Of a stretch of 47,611 nucleotides of DNA, positions 8,006-17,518 are shown piece by piece (the first letter of the stretch is position 1; each line of letters opens with the position of its first letter). The stretch is from the NCBI GenBank assembly GCA_001785115.1, contig MFSU01000102.1, positions 1 through 47,611 on the forward strand, in the 5' to 3' direction. The stretch is from Candidatus Muproteobacteria bacterium RBG_16_65_34. GTDB taxonomy: Bacteria > Pseudomonadota > Gammaproteobacteria > Acidiferrobacterales > Sulfurifustaceae. The notes beneath the pieces are model-generated. The model searched no databases, was not told the DNA's origin, and saw only the letters and a list, made by a program, of their open reading frames with translations. Position numbers and translations under genes: made by a program.

Positions 8006-8800
8006 ATGTTTCAGTCGTTACGCGAATACGTTCAAAGCGTTTTTCAGCGCGACCCGGCGGCGCGGACCATGTTCGAGGTCCTCACCACGTATCCCGGGGT
8101 GCACGCGCTTGCGCTGCACCGCGTCGCGCACCGGTTTTGGCGCTGGCGCCTCAAATGGCTGGCGCGCTGGCTGTCGCTCCTCGCGCGCTGGCTCACCGGC
8201 ATCGAGATCCACCCGGCCGCCAAGATCGGCAAGCGGTTTTTCATCGACCACGGCATGGGGGTGGTGATCGGGGAGACCGCGGAGATCGGCGACGACTGCA
8301 CGCTGTACCACGGCGTGACCCTGGGCGGCACGAGCTGGCAGAAGGAGAAGCGCCATCCCACGCTCGCCAACAACGTGGTCGTGGGTGCGGGAGCGAAGAT
8401 TCTCGGGCCGGTTCACATCGGGGACAACGCCCGCATCGGCTCCAACTCCGTCGTGGTCAAATCGGTGCCGCCGGGAGCGACCGTGGTCGGAATCCCGGGG
8501 CGCGTGGTCACCCCCACGCCCACCGGTGCCAAGATGCTGCAGCGCCAGGCCATGGCAAAGAAGATCGGGTTCGATGCCTATGGCCTTACCCAGCAGGGCC
8601 AGGACCCGATTGCCCATGCCATCGACTGCATGCTGGATCACATGCATCTCGTTGATCAGAAAATGAAGATATTGTCATCGGCGCTCAAGCAGGCGGGCAT
8701 CAAGGTCAATCTGGAGCTTCCAGAACTGGACGTGGAAACACTCGAAAACGGCAACCCAACCACAGGGGATAAGCAGGGACCGCCCGAAGGTAATAGTTGA
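8006..8800 (+). CDS. cysE: serine O-acetyltransferase CysE
   Basis: First step of cysteine synthesis: L-serine plus acetyl-CoA to O-acetylserine. 264 aa from ATG 8006 ([20 protein letters not shown]). The N-terminal helical part is the short type usual beside isc operons. A left-handed beta-helix of hexapeptide repeats follows (about 65-175), with the active-site region [12 protein letters not shown]. The ~90-residue tail is longer than usual and rich in helix. Its position before iscR couples cysteine supply to the desulfurases. Its TGA stop lies inside the iscR -35 box. Confidence 0.93.
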   Translation: MFQSLREYVQSVFQRDPAARTMFEVLTTYPGVHALALHRVAHRFWRWRLKWLARWLSLLARWLTGIEIHPAAKIGKRFFIDHGMGVVIGETAEIGDDCTLYHGVTLGGTSWQKEKRHPTLANNVVVGAGAKILGPVHIGDNARIGSNSVVVKSVPPGATVVGIPGRVVTPTPTGAKMLQRQAMAKKIGFDAYGLTQQGQDPIAHAIDCMLDHMHLVDQKMKILSSALKQAGIKVNLELPELDVETLENGNPTTGDKQGPPEGNS

Positions 8801-8824
8801 CTAAAGTTATCAGGATTGTAGAAT
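8793..8824 (+). promoter_or_regulatory. iscR promoter with IscR type I operator
   Basis: -35 TTGACT (8797-8802), 16-nt spacer, -10 TAGAAT (8819-8824). Over it, 8793-8817 matches the type I IscR site ATASYYGACTRWWWYAGTCRRSTAT at about 20 of 25 positions, with a perfect left half ATAGTTGACT. This predicts autorepression by [2Fe-2S]-IscR. The -35 overlaps the cysE stop codon. Confidence 0.8.
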
Positions 8825-8857
8825 TATAAAGACCGCAACCCTTGTAGGATTTAAGCC

Positions 8858-9313
8858 ATGAAACTGACCACGAAAGGGCGTTACGCCGTTACCGCCATGC
8901 TGGATCTCGCTCTCCACTACGACAAGGGTGCGATTACGCTCGCCGACATCGCGCGGCGCCAGGGCATTTCCTTGTCCTATCTCGAGCAGTTGTTCGCGAA
9001 GCTGCGTCGCAGCGGGCTCGTGGACAGCGTCCGTGGCCCGGGCGGGGGTTATAATCTCGCCACGGAGCCCGCGAAAATCTCGGTGGCCGAGATCATCGTG
9101 GCGATCAACGAGAATATCGACGCCACGCGCTGCGGGGGCGAGAAGAACTGCCACGGCGACGAGGCCTGCCTGACGCATCAGCTCTGGGAAGACCTGAGCG
9201 TGCGTATCTATGAATTCCTGAGCGGCATCTCGCTGGCGGATCTGGTCTCCAAGCCGCACGTGCAGGAAGTGGCCTCGCGGTTGCAGGGCCGTATCCCGGT
9301 CGCGGCGCACTGA
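8858..9313 (+). CDS. iscR: Rrf2-family iron-sulfur regulator IscR
   Basis: [2Fe-2S]-sensing repressor of the isc operon, 151 aa. N-terminal winged helix ([18 protein letters not shown]), then the cluster ligands C92, C98, C104 and H107, all present. The recognition region [11 protein letters not shown] and the wing RGPGGGYNL are well conserved. First gene of the isc operon, 57 nt after cysE, with its own predicted operator. Confidence 0.96.
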   Translation: MKLTTKGRYAVTAMLDLALHYDKGAITLADIARRQGISLSYLEQLFAKLRRSGLVDSVRGPGGGYNLATEPAKISVAEIIVAINENIDATRCGGEKNCHGDEACLTHQLWEDLSVRIYEFLSGISLADLVSKPHVQEVASRLQGRIPVAAH

Positions 9314-9343
9314 GCGCGGCCGGCGAGCGGGCGCGGGGCGGTC

Positions 9344-10492
9344 ATGCCGGTTTATCTCGACCATAACGCCACCACCCCGATGGACCCGCAAGTCCTGGAA
9401 GCGATGCTTCCCTATCTGGGGGAACATTTCGGCAATCCCTCGAGCGTGCATCGGTTCGGGCGCGCCGCGCGCGCGGCCGTGGAGCGGGCACGCGCGCAGG
9501 TGGCGGAGCTGGTGCAGGCGCACCCGAGCCAGGTGATCTTCACGAGCGGCGGCACCGAGGCCAATAATCTCGCGATCAAAGGCGCGGCGGCGCTTTGTGC
9601 GCCGGGCTTGATAGCCGTCGGCGCCACCGAGCACCCCTCGGTCGCGGAAGCGGCCGGCGCGCTGCGGCGGCAAGGTTGGCGGGTCGCGACGATTCCGGTC
9701 GATACGCAGGGTCGGATCGGACCGGAGGTCATCGAGGCGACGCTGCGGCAGCGGCCGGCGCTGGTGTGCGCGATGTTGGCGAACAACGAGACCGGCGTGA
9801 TCCAGGACATCGCGCGCCTCGCCGAGGCGGCGCGCGCGAGCGGCGCCATCCTGCACACCGATGCCGTGCAGGCCGCCGGGAAGATCGAAGTGAATTTCAC
9901 CGACTCCGGCGCGCAGTCGATGAGCCTCTCGGCGCACAAGATCAACGGACCGAAGGGCGCGGGTGCGCTGATCGTGGAAAAATCGGTTGAGATCGAGCCG
10001 CTGTTGCACGGCGGCGGCCAGGAAAAAAACCGGCGCTCGGGGACGGAAAATGTCGCCGGCATCGTGGGTTTCGGCGCGGCGGCCGCGGCGGCACGCGCGC
10101 GGCTTGCGGTTTACGGCGCGCGCATGAGCGCCCTGCGCGCGCGCCTCGAGTCCGGGCTGGACACGATCGGCGGTATCGAGGTCTTTGCCGCCGGGGCGCC
10201 GCGCCTGCCGAACACCGTGTGTTTCGCCGCCGCGGGCGTCGACGGCGAGGCGCTGGTGCTCCATCTCGACAAGGCGGGCGTGGCCGTGTCGAGCGGCGCG
10301 GCCTGCGCCAGCGGCACCGCCGAGCCGAGTCCGGTGCTCACCGCGATGGGTGTCGCGGCGGAACTGGCGCGCGGCGCGCTACGCGCGAGCCTCGGCGCGG
10401 GCAATACCGAGGAAGATATCGATATCTTTATTCGCGCACTGGCGGCGCAACTTCCGCGCCTGCGCGGCTTTGCCAGGGCGGCCTCGGCCTGA
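9344..10492 (+). CDS. cysteine desulfurase, NifS/IscS paralogue
   Basis: PLP enzyme releasing sulfur from cysteine as a persulfide, 382 aa. PLP lysine K199 in SLSAHKINGPKG; catalytic C321 in SSGAACASGTAEPSPVL. It differs clearly from the canonical IscS encoded next: shorter, divergent active-site loop (ASGTAEPSPV against [10 protein letters not shown]), and no IscU-docking C-terminus (VDLSKVQW). It lies between iscR and iscS, so the operon has two desulfurases in series. A role outside IscU loading (for example tRNA thiolation) is inference. Confidence 0.9.
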   Translation: MPVYLDHNATTPMDPQVLEAMLPYLGEHFGNPSSVHRFGRAARAAVERARAQVAELVQAHPSQVIFTSGGTEANNLAIKGAAALCAPGLIAVGATEHPSVAEAAGALRRQGWRVATIPVDTQGRIGPEVIEATLRQRPALVCAMLANNETGVIQDIARLAEAARASGAILHTDAVQAAGKIEVNFTDSGAQSMSLSAHKINGPKGAGALIVEKSVEIEPLLHGGGQEKNRRSGTENVAGIVGFGAAAAAARARLAVYGARMSALRARLESGLDTIGGIEVFAAGAPRLPNTVCFAAAGVDGEALVLHLDKAGVAVSSGAACASGTAEPSPVLTAMGVAAELARGALRASLGAGNTEEDIDIFIRALAAQLPRLRGFARAASA

Positions 10493-10531
10493 ACCGGAAA
10501 AGCGCGCACGGGTTTGCAGAACGACCGAATC

Positions 10532-11746
10532 ATGAAGCAGCCGATTTATCTGGACTATTCCGCGACCACGCCGGTGGACCCGCGCGTGGCGGAGAAGATG
10601 TGGCGCTACCTCACGCCGGACGGCGACTTCGGCAACCCGGCCTCGCGCTCGCACGTCTTCGGCTGGCGCGCCGAGGAGGCGGTCGAGGAGGCGCGGGCGA
10701 ATGTCGCGGCGCTGATCGGCGCCGACCCGAAGGAGATCGTGTGGACCTCGGGGGCGACGGAAGCGGACAACCTCGCGCTCAAGGGGGTCGCCCACTTCTA
10801 CGGCAAGAAAGGCCGGCACCTCGTCACCTGCAAGACCGAGCACAAGGCGGTGCTCGACACCTGCCGCCAACTCGAGCGCGAGGGCTTCGAGGTCACCTAT
10901 CTCGACCCCGAGCCGAGCGGGCTTGTGGATCTCGCGAAGCTCGAGGCCGCCATGCGCCCCGACACCACTCTGGTCTCCCTCATGCACGTGAACAACGAGA
11001 TCGGCGTGATCCAGGACATCGCCGCCGTCGGCGCGATGGTGCGCGCCCGGGGCGCGCTGTTTCACTCGGACGCCGCCCAAAGCGCCGGCAAGGCGCCGAT
11101 CGATGTCAACCGCATGAACGTGGATCTGCTGTCGCTCTCGGCGCACAAGATCTACGGCCCCAAGGGTATCGGCGCGCTCTACGTGCGCCGCAAGCCGCGC
11201 GTGCGCCTCGAGGCGCAGATGCACGGCGGCGGGCACGAGCGCGGCATGCGCTCGGGGACGCTCCCGACGCACCAGTGCGTCGGCATGGGCGAGGCCTTCC
11301 GGGTCGCGCGCGCGGAAATGGCCGCCGAGAACGAGCGCCTGCGCGCGCTGCGCGACCGGCTGTACCACGGGCTCAGGGACATGCCCGAGGTTTACGTGAA
11401 CGGCGATCTCGAGCAGCGTGTCGCCGGCAACCTCAACGTGAGCTTCAATTTCGTCGAGGGCGAGTCGCTCATCATGGCGCTCAGGGACATCGCCGTGTCC
11501 TCGGGCTCGGCCTGCACCTCGGCGAGCCTCGAACCCTCCTACGTGCTGCGGGCGCTCGGGCGCAACGACGAGCTTGCCCACAGCTCGATCCGCTTTACGA
11601 TCGGACGGTTCACGACGCCGCAGGAGATCGATTACACCGTAAGGCTCGTGCGCGAGAAGGTGGCGAAGCTGCGCGCGATGTCGCCGCTCTGGGAGATGTA
11701 CCAGGAGGGCGTGGACTTGAGCAAGGTACAGTGGGCGGGGCATTAA
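10532..11746 (+). CDS. iscS: cysteine desulfurase IscS
   Basis: Main sulfur donor for IscU and tRNA thiolation. 404 aa from ATG 10532 ([20 protein letters not shown]), exactly the E. coli length; the track begins six codons earlier at a TTG. PLP lysine K206 ([12 protein letters not shown]), catalytic loop [18 protein letters not shown]-terminal IscU-docking tail ending VQWAGH. Followed after ~100 nt, which hold an inverted repeat, by iscU. Confidence 0.97.
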   Translation: MKQPIYLDYSATTPVDPRVAEKMWRYLTPDGDFGNPASRSHVFGWRAEEAVEEARANVAALIGADPKEIVWTSGATEADNLALKGVAHFYGKKGRHLVTCKTEHKAVLDTCRQLEREGFEVTYLDPEPSGLVDLAKLEAAMRPDTTLVSLMHVNNEIGVIQDIAAVGAMVRARGALFHSDAAQSAGKAPIDVNRMNVDLLSLSAHKIYGPKGIGALYVRRKPRVRLEAQMHGGGHERGMRSGTLPTHQCVGMGEAFRVARAEMAAENERLRALRDRLYHGLRDMPEVYVNGDLEQRVAGNLNVSFNFVEGESLIMALRDIAVSSGSACTSASLEPSYVLRALGRNDELAHSSIRFTIGRFTTPQEIDYTVRLVREKVAKLRAMSPLWEMYQEGVDLSKVQWAGH

Positions 11747-11750
11747 CAGC

Positions 11751-11832
11751 AGGTACGAGGGTCGAGATACGAGGTACGAGGGAAATGAAGGACGACTTTT
11801 TTCCTCGGCTCTCGTACCTCGCGTCTCGTACC
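11751..11832. repeat. inverted short-tandem-word element, word TACGAGG
   Basis: Two 30-nt arms (about 11752-11781 and 11803-11832) made of variants of GGTACGAG pair with about 24 of 30 matches around a loop ending in TTTTTT. Placed between iscS and iscU inside the operon, so it could fold in the mRNA and change the iscS/iscU ratio. Confidence 0.75.
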
Positions 11833-11848
11833 GGAAGATGAGGTAAAC

Positions 11849-12259
11849 ATGGCGTATAGCGACAAGGTGCTGGATCATTACGAGAACCCGCGTAACGTGG
11901 GCGCGCTCGACAAGAACGACCCGAACGTCGGCACCGGCATGGTGGGCGCGCCGGCCTGCGGCGACGTGATGAAGCTGCAGATCAAGGTCAACGAGCAGGG
12001 CGTCATCGAGGACGCCAAGTTCAAGACCTATGGCTGCGGGAGCGCGATCGCCTCGAGCTCGCTTCTGACCGAATGGGTCAGGGGCAAGACCCTGGAGGAG
12101 GCCACGAGCATCAAGAACACCGAGATCGCCGCGGAGCTGGCGCTGCCGCCGGTGAAGATCCACTGCTCGGTGCTCGCGGAGGACGCGATCAAGGCCGCGA
12201 TCGCCGACTATCAGGCAAAGGCGGCCGCGCGCAAGAACAAGCCGGCGAACGCCGCTTGA
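11849..12259 (+). CDS. iscU: iron-sulfur cluster scaffold IscU
   Basis: Scaffold on which [2Fe-2S]/[4Fe-4S] clusters are assembled from IscS sulfur, 136 aa. Cluster ligands C37, C63 and C106; D39 in the ACGD motif; and the HscA-recognition peptide LPPVK at 99-103. Basic C-terminal tail (AAARKNKPANAA) slightly longer than in E. coli. Confidence 0.97.
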   Translation: MAYSDKVLDHYENPRNVGALDKNDPNVGTGMVGAPACGDVMKLQIKVNEQGVIEDAKFKTYGCGSAIASSSLLTEWVRGKTLEEATSIKNTEIAAELALPPVKIHCSVLAEDAIKAAIADYQAKAAARKNKPANAA

Positions 12260-12260
12260 T

Positions 12261-12299
12261 CCGGAATCCGTGATTCGTGATCCGTAAACCGTAAATCGT
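12261..12299. repeat. single-arm short-tandem-word element, words CCGTGATT/CCGTAAAT
   Basis: Between iscU and iscA: degenerate tandem words (ATCCGTGATTCGTGATCCGT). No reverse-complement arm, unlike the other elements. Confidence 0.5.
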
Positions 12300-12317
12300 T
12301 TTAGAGGTGCAACCAAC

Positions 12318-12641
12318 ATGGCAATTACCGTAACCCCCGCCGCGGCGGAACGCGTGCGTAACTTTCTGGAGAAGCGTGGCAAGGGCGTGGGGCTGCGCCT
12401 GGGCGTGCGCAGCTCGGGCTGCTCGGGGCAGGCCTACGTGATCGAATACGCGGACCGGGTCGAGCCGGAGGACAAAGTCTACGAGGACCAGGGGGTGAAG
12501 ATCATCGTGGACCCCAAGAGCCTCATCTACCTCGAAGGCACCCAGCTCGATTACACCCGCGAGGGCTTGAACGAGGGGTTCAAGTTCAATAACCCCAACG
12601 TGAAGGACACCTGCGGCTGCGGCGAGAGCTTCAACGTCTGA
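12318..12641 (+). CDS. iscA: A-type iron-sulfur carrier IscA
   Basis: A-type carrier delivering clusters to [4Fe-4S] apoproteins, 107 aa. The three conserved cysteines are C35, C99 and C101 (the last two in DTCGCGESF). Canonical size and isc-operon position after iscU. Confidence 0.97.
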   Translation: MAITVTPAAAERVRNFLEKRGKGVGLRLGVRSSGCSGQAYVIEYADRVEPEDKVYEDQGVKIIVDPKSLIYLEGTQLDYTREGLNEGFKFNNPNVKDTCGCGESFNV

Positions 12642-12655
12642 GTCCGGCGGTTCGC

Positions 12656-13186
12656 ATGCAGGCCGATCTCAGGAAAAATTATTTCGAGCTGTTCGGCCTC
12701 GCGGCCGCCTTCGATATCGATCCCGCCGATCTTGCCGCGCGCTATCGGGACCTCGCCCGGCGCCTGCATCCGGACAAGTTCGCCGCCCGCCCCGATCCCG
12801 AGCGGCGCCTTTCCTTGCAGTTGACGGCGCGGCTCAACGAGGCCTTTCAGGTGCTCAAGGACCCGATCAGGCGCGGACGCTACCTGCTGAGCCTGCGGGG
12901 CGTGGATCTCGGCGAGGAGACCGATACCGCGATGGACCCGGCGTTTCTCATGGAGCAGATGGAGCTGCGCGAGGCCCTGGCGCAGGCGCGCGGGTGCGCC
13001 GATCCGCGCACGCGGCTCGCGGAGCTGGCGAACGACATCCAGCGGCGGCTCGCGGCCAAGCTGCATACGCTCGCGGCGCAGCTTCAGCAGGACCGGAGTT
13101 CCGAGGCGCGCGCGACGCTGCGCGAGATGCAGTTTCTGGAAAGATCGCGCCGGGAAATAGACAACCTCGAAGAAGAGCTGGCCTGA
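12656..13186 (+). CDS. hscB: Fe-S co-chaperone HscB
   Basis: J-domain partner that brings IscU to HscA and stimulates its ATPase, 176 aa. HPD motif at 38-40 (LHPDKF) in an N-terminal J domain (1-75). The C-terminal three-helix IscU-binding domain ends RREIDNLEEELA. Starts 15 nt after iscA. Confidence 0.95.
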   Translation: MQADLRKNYFELFGLAAAFDIDPADLAARYRDLARRLHPDKFAARPDPERRLSLQLTARLNEAFQVLKDPIRRGRYLLSLRGVDLGEETDTAMDPAFLMEQMELREALAQARGCADPRTRLAELANDIQRRLAAKLHTLAAQLQQDRSSEARATLREMQFLERSRREIDNLEEELA

Positions 13187-13262
13187 CGGGGCATCCGCCG
13201 CCGGGCCGCGCGTTAGGGCGCGGCGCTTGTAAACCCCGACGCCAACCGTGAACATTCGCCCC

Positions 13263-15263
13263 ATGGCCTTGCTGCACATCAGCGAACCTGGGCGCACGCC
13301 CGCGCCGCATGCACGCCGCTACGTCCTCGGCATCGATCTGGGCACGACGAACTCGCTGGTGGCCTGCGTGCGCAGCGGCGTCGCCGAGACCCTGCCGGAC
13401 GACAACGGGCGGCATCTGCTGCCCTCGGTGGTGCGGTATCTGCGCGGCGCCGCCCCGGTCGTCGGGTACGAGGCGATCGCCGTGGCGCATGAAGACCCCT
13501 TGAACACCATCGCCTCGGTCAAGCGCCTCATGGGACGCGGGGTCGAGGACGTGAAGCGCCTGGGCCGGACGCTGCCGTACGAATTCACCCAAGCCGATTC
13601 GGCGATGCCACGCATCCGCACGGTGGCGGGCGAGCTGAGCCCGGTGGAGGTCTCGGCCGAGATCCTGAAGGAGCTGAAGCGGCGCGCGCAGGCCACACTC
13701 GGCGCGGAGGTCCGCGACGCCGTGATCACGGTGCCGGCCTACTTCGACGACGCCCAGCGCCAGGCGACCAAGGACGCCGCGCGCGTTGCCGGCCTGAACG
13801 TCCTGCGGCTCCTGAACGAGCCGACGGCCGCGGCGCTCGCCTACGGGCTCGACCGCCGGGCCGAAGGGGTTTACGTCGTCTACGACCTGGGCGGTGGCAC
13901 GTTCGATGTGTCGCTGCTGCGGCTCAACCGCGGCGTGTTCGAGGTGCTCGCGACCGCGGGCGACTCGGCCCTCGGGGGTGACGACATGGACCACGCCGTC
14001 GCCGAGTGGCTGATGCGCGCGGCCGGGATCGGCGACGACGATGTGCAGGGAGGTACCGGTGTCGGTCGCTTACAGCATCCTGCTTCTCGCGACACTGGTA
14101 CATCCCTGTACGGCGCGGGGGACAGGATGTCGGGAGCGACCGCCGATCGCAAACGGCTGCGGCGGCTCTTGCGCGATGCGCGTGCGGCGCGGGAAGCGCT
14201 GACGCAGAATTCACGCACGCCGGTGCAGGTCGCGCGGGCGGACGGCTCCGTGTGGGAGGGTGCGCTCACACGCGCGCAGCTCCAGGCGCTCGTCGAGCCC
14301 CTCATCGACCGAACGCTTCCGCCGTGCCGCCGGGTGCTGCGCGACGCCGGCCTGCGCGCGGACGAGGTGCTGGGCGTGGTGCTGGTGGGCGGGGCGACGC
14401 GCATGCCGCGCGTGCGGGAAAAGGTCGCCGAGTTCTTCGGGCGCGCGCCGCTCGCCGACATCGACCCCGACCGGGTGGTCGCCGTCGGCGCGGCCATCCA
14501 GGCCGACGCGATCGGCGGCAACCGGCGGGACGACGATCTGTTGCTGCTCGATGTCATTCCGCTCGCGCTCGGCATCGAGATCATGGGCGGCATGGTGGAG
14601 AAGATCGTTCCGCGCAACACCACGATTCCGGTGGCGCGCGCCCAAGACTTCACGACCTACAAGGACGGCCAGACGGCGCTCCTGGTTCACGTGCTGCAAG
14701 GCGAGCGCGAGCTCATCGCCGACTGCCGATCGCTCGCCCGGTTCGAGCTTCGGGGCATCCCGCCCATGGCCGCGGGCGCGGCGCGCATCCGCGTCACCTT
14801 CCAGGTGGACGCCGACGGGCTCCTGAGCGTCTCCGCACGCGAACAGACCACGGGCGCGGAGAGCCACGTCGCCGTCAAACCCTCCTACGGCCTCACGGAC
14901 GCGGAGATCGAGCGCATGCTGCGCGACTCGATCGCGCATGCGCGCGAGGACGAGGCGGCGCGGACACTTCGCGAACAGCAGGTCGAGGCGGACCGGATGA
15001 TCGAGGCGGTGACGGCGGCGCTCGCGGCCGACGGCGCGCGCCTCCTGAGCGCGGACGAGCGTGCCGCGATCGAGGCGCGCGTTGCGGAATTGAAGGTGGC
15101 GCGGGACGGGGATGAGGCGCGCGCGATCAAGCGCGCGGTCGAGGCGCTGGATGGGGCGACCGGCGGCTTCGCCGCGCGGCGCATGGACGATGCCGTGCGT
15201 GCGGCCCTGGCGGGGCATCGTCTTGAGGAATTCAGCCCGTCCCCGGAGCCGAAACCGCGCTGA
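13263..15263 (+). CDS. hscA: Hsp70-type Fe-S chaperone HscA with an in-frame insertion
   Basis: Specialised DnaK that releases clusters from IscU. 666 aa from ATG 13263 ([10 protein letters not shown], matching E. coli HscA); the track uses GTG 13248. Nucleotide-binding domain: [37 protein letters not shown]. Substrate-binding domain from about residue 420 with conserved [20 protein letters not shown]. Odd: about 33 residues (261-293) are inserted between LGGDDMDH...GIGDD and the [10 protein letters not shown] helix, where E. coli has a short turn. That DNA is an inverted repeat related to repeats elsewhere in the window. The frame is kept, so the protein is probably functional. Confidence 0.94.
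   Translation: MALLHISEPGRTPAPHARRYVLGIDLGTTNSLVACVRSGVAETLPDDNGRHLLPSVVRYLRGAAPVVGYEAIAVAHEDPLNTIASVKRLMGRGVEDVKRLGRTLPYEFTQADSAMPRIRTVAGELSPVEVSAEILKELKRRAQATLGAEVRDAVITVPAYFDDAQRQATKDAARVAGLNVLRLLNEPTAAALAYGLDRRAEGVYVVYDLGGGTFDVSLLRLNRGVFEVLATAGDSALGGDDMDHAVAEWLMRAAGIGDDDVQGGTGVGRLQHPASRDTGTSLYGAGDRMSGATADRKRLRRLLRDARAAREALTQNSRTPVQVARADGSVWEGALTRAQLQALVEPLIDRTLPPCRRVLRDAGLRADEVLGVVLVGGATRMPRVREKVAEFFGRAPLADIDPDRVVAVGAAIQADAIGGNRRDDDLLLLDVIPLALGIEIMGGMVEKIVPRNTTIPVARAQDFTTYKDGQTALLVHVLQGERELIADCRSLARFELRGIPPMAAGAARIRVTFQVDADGLLSVSAREQTTGAESHVAVKPSYGLTDAEIERMLRDSIAHAREDEAARTLREQQVEADRMIEAVTAALAADGARLLSADERAAIEARVAELKVARDGDEARAIKRAVEALDGATGGFAARRMDDAVRAALAGHRLEEFSPSPEPKPR
14043..14141. repeat. 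palindromic repeat inserted in frame in hscA
   Basis: Arms 14064-14082 and 14123-14141 (GGTCGCT...CATCCTG type) pair imperfectly around an inner GTACATCCCTGTAC palindrome (14098-14111). On the minus strand it reads GTACAGGGATGTAC followed by TGTCGCG, matching the repeat downstream of both tRNA-Ser genes. The plus strand ends in CGGGAGCGACC, also shared with those repeats. Confidence 0.75.
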
Positions 15264-15264
15264 T

Positions 15265-15603
15265 ATGCCGCAACTCAGCTTCCTGCCGCATCCGGAGATC
15301 TGCCCGGACGGAAAGACGATCGAGGTCGAGCCGGGCGTGAGTATCTGCGATGCGGCGTTGCGCGCCGGCATCTCAATCGAGCACGCCTGCGAGAAATCCT
15401 GCGCCTGCACCACCTGCCACGTTATTGTCCGGCGGGGCTTCGCGAGCCTGGCACCCGCCGCGGAGCCGGAGGAGGATCTGCTCGACAAGGCCTGGGGGCT
15501 CGAGCCCGAGTCACGGCTTTCCTGCCAGGCGCGGGTCGGGCGGGAGGATCTGGCGATCGAAATCCCCCGGTACACGATCAATCTTGCCTCCGAGCGCCGT
15601 TGA
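15265..15603 (+). CDS. fdx: ISC-type [2Fe-2S] ferredoxin
   Basis: Adrenodoxin-like ferredoxin supplying electrons for cluster assembly, 112 aa from ATG 15265 (MPQLSFLPHPEICPDG), directly after the hscA stop. Cluster ligands C42, C48, C51 and C87 in CEKSCACTTC and LSCQAR; the extra C46 is also conserved in E. coli Fdx. The longer track ORF starts inside hscA in another frame. Confidence 0.96.
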   Translation: MPQLSFLPHPEICPDGKTIEVEPGVSICDAALRAGISIEHACEKSCACTTCHVIVRRGFASLAPAAEPEEDLLDKAWGLEPESRLSCQARVGREDLAIEIPRYTINLASERR

Positions 15604-15617
15604 CCGAGGAGCGACCC

Positions 15618-15821
15618 ATGGGTCTTAAATGGAACGACAGCCGTGAAATCGCGATCCGCCTGTGCGAAGCGCGTCCGGGCATCGACCCCATGACCGTGCG
15701 GTTCACCGATCTGCGGCTGTGGGTCCTGGGGCTTGCGGACTTCGAGGACGACCCGGGCCGCTCGGGCGAGAAAATCCTCGAGGCCATCCAGATGGCCTGG
15801 GCGGAGGAATTCGAGGGCTGA
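15618..15821 (+). CDS. iscX: IscX (Fe-S assembly regulator)
   Basis: Small acidic protein binding IscS and iron and modulating assembly rate, 67 aa from ATG 15618 with GAGGAG upstream. Typical sequence MGLKWNDSREIAIRLCE, then FTDLRLWVLGLADFEDDP. Last isc gene; a terminator-like hairpin follows about 75 nt downstream. Confidence 0.95.
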   Translation: MGLKWNDSREIAIRLCEARPGIDPMTVRFTDLRLWVLGLADFEDDPGRSGEKILEAIQMAWAEEFEG

Positions 15822-15857
15822 AGCGCCCGCGCGTTGGTGAAATTGCTTGGCGCACAA

Positions 15858-15886
15858 TTGTTTAGCCCCCCACAAGGCGCTAAACT
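15858..15886 (+). promoter_or_regulatory. possible ndk promoter
   Basis: TTGTTT (15858-15863), 17-nt spacer, TAAACT (15881-15886), predicting a start near 15893. This lies just upstream of a terminator-like hairpin, so either the hairpin attenuates ndk or the real promoter is further downstream (a lone TTGACC at 15946 has no good -10). Confidence 0.4.
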
Positions 15887-15895
15887 ATGGCGTCA

Positions 15896-15944
15896 AACCC
15901 GGGGAAATCCCGGTTTTTTCTTTAGGCCCGGTTTTTTCTTTAGG
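15896..15944 (+). terminator. terminator-like hairpin with tandemly duplicated T tract
   Basis: Hairpin AACC(C)GGG-loop-CCCGGTT followed by six T, probably ending the isc operon. The segment CCCGGTTTTTTCTTTAGG occurs twice in perfect tandem (15909-15926 and 15927-15944), duplicating the 3' stem half and the T tract. Confidence 0.6.
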
Positions 15945-15977
15945 CTTGACCCATTTTACCGAACCCGCGGAGCGTAT

Positions 15978-16409
15978 ATGGCCGTTGAACGCACACTTTC
16001 GATCATCAAGCCCGATGCCGTCGCCAAGAACCTGATCGGCGAGATCAACCGCCGCTTCGAGCGGGCGGGGCTGCGCATTGTCGCCGCCAGGATGCTGCAC
16101 CTGACCACGGAGCAGGCCGAGGGCTTCTACGCCGTGCACAAGGAGCGGCCGTTTTACCGCGACCTCGTGAAGTTCATGACCTCGGGGCCGGTCCTGGCGC
16201 AGGTGCTCGAGGGCGAGCGCGCGGTCGCGAAGAACCGCGAGCTGATGGGCGCCACCGACCCCAAGAAGGCCGCGCCCGGCACGATCCGCGCGGATCTCGC
16301 GTCTAACGTCGAGGAGAACGCGGTGCACGGGAGCGACGCCCCCGAGACGGCCGGGGCCGAGATCGAGTATTTCTTTCGCAACGGCGAGATCTGCCCGCGC
16401 ACGCGTTGA
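15978..16409 (+). CDS. ndk: nucleoside diphosphate kinase
   Basis: Equilibrates NTP and NDP pools through a phosphohistidine, 143 aa. Catalytic H117 in NAVHGSDA; N-terminus [18 protein letters not shown]. Normal length. Its stop overlaps the upstream end of the rlmN frame; ndk-rlmN-pilW is a common gammaproteobacterial order. Confidence 0.97.
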   Translation: MAVERTLSIIKPDAVAKNLIGEINRRFERAGLRIVAARMLHLTTEQAEGFYAVHKERPFYRDLVKFMTSGPVLAQVLEGERAVAKNRELMGATDPKKAAPGTIRADLASNVEENAVHGSDAPETAGAEIEYFFRNGEICPRTR

Positions 16410-16417
16410 GAAGCGAC

Positions 16418-17518
16418 TTGGAGCACACGGACAAGACCAATCTGCTGAACCTCGATCGCCGCGGGCTCGCGGAGTTTTTCGCGGGCCACGGCGAGCGGCC
16501 GTTTCGCGCCCAGCAGGTCGTGCAGTGGATTCACCAGTACGGCGTCGACGATTTCGACGCCATGACGAACCTGGGCAAGGACCTGCGCGCGCGTCTGAAG
16601 GAGATCGCCGAGATCCGCGCGCCGGGCGTTTCGCGCGACCAGCAGGCCGAGGACGGCACGCGCAAATGGCTCCTGGGCCTCGATGCCGGCAACGGCGTGG
16701 AGACCGTATTCATTCCGGAGGACGACCGCGGCACGTTGTGCGTCTCCTCGCAGGTCGGCTGCACCCTCGCCTGTTCCTTCTGCGCCACGGGCCGCCAGGG
16801 CTTCAGCCGCAATCTCACCGTCGCCGAGATCATCGGCCAGCTCTGGCAGGCGAACCGCCTGCTGCGCGCCGACCCGAAGGCCGAGCGCGTCATCACCAAC
16901 GTCGTGTTCATGGGCATGGGCGAGCCGCTGCTCAACTTCGACAACGTGGTGACGGCCATGCGGCTCATGCTGGACGATTTCGCCTACGGGCTTTCCTGGC
17001 GCCGCGTCACGGTCAGCACCGCGGGACTGGTGCCGTTGATCGACCGGCTGCGCGCGGAATGTCCGGTGGCGCTCGCGGTGTCGCTGCACGCGCCGAACGA
17101 TGCGTTGCGCGATGAGCTGGTGCCGCTCAACAAGAAATACCCCATCCGCGAGCTGCTCGATGCCTGCAAGCGCTACACCGCCGGCGAGCCGCGGCGGCGC
17201 ATCACCTTCGAGTACGTGATGCTCGACGAAGTGAACGACTCCCTCGCGCAGGCGCGCGAACTCGTCCGGATCCTGGAGGGGGTGCCCGCGAAGGTGAACC
17301 TGATCCCGTTCAACCCGTTCCCGCAGACCGAGTACCGGCGCTCGCCGCCGGAGCGCATCGACCGGTTCCGCGATATCCTGATGCAGGCCGGGCTCATGAC
17401 CATCACGCGCAAGACCCGCGGTGAAGACATCGACGCCGCCTGCGGGCAGCTCGCCGGAAAGGTCCAGGACCGCACGCGCCGCGGCCGCCGCGCCGCGGGC
17501 CAGGCGAATCTCCCATGA
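16418..17518 (+). CDS. rlmN: dual-specificity 23S rRNA/tRNA methyltransferase RlmN
   Basis: Radical SAM enzyme methylating C2 of A2503 in 23S rRNA and A37 in tRNAs. About 366 aa from TTG 16418; TTG 16406, overlapping the ndk stop, is the alternative, and neither has a strong Shine-Dalgarno. Radical SAM cluster motif CTLACSFC; the methyl-carrying cysteine is in [10 protein letters not shown] near the C-terminus. Its end overlaps the pilW start (ATGA). Confidence 0.95.
   Translation: MEHTDKTNLLNLDRRGLAEFFAGHGERPFRAQQVVQWIHQYGVDDFDAMTNLGKDLRARLKEIAEIRAPGVSRDQQAEDGTRKWLLGLDAGNGVETVFIPEDDRGTLCVSSQVGCTLACSFCATGRQGFSRNLTVAEIIGQLWQANRLLRADPKAERVITNVVFMGMGEPLLNFDNVVTAMRLMLDDFAYGLSWRRVTVSTAGLVPLIDRLRAECPVALAVSLHAPNDALRDELVPLNKKYPIRELLDACKRYTAGEPRRRITFEYVMLDEVNDSLAQARELVRILEGVPAKVNLIPFNPFPQTEYRRSPPERIDRFRDILMQAGLMTITRKTRGEDIDAACGQLAGKVQDRTRRGRRAAGQANLP

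Noticed and set aside
10379-12382. 667-aa minus-strand ORF opposite iscS-iscU
   Set aside because: Shadow frame of high-GC coding DNA; the plus strand is canonical iscS/iscU.
14211-15875. 554-aa minus-strand ORF opposite hscA-fdx-iscX
   Set aside because: Antisense shadow of conserved genes.
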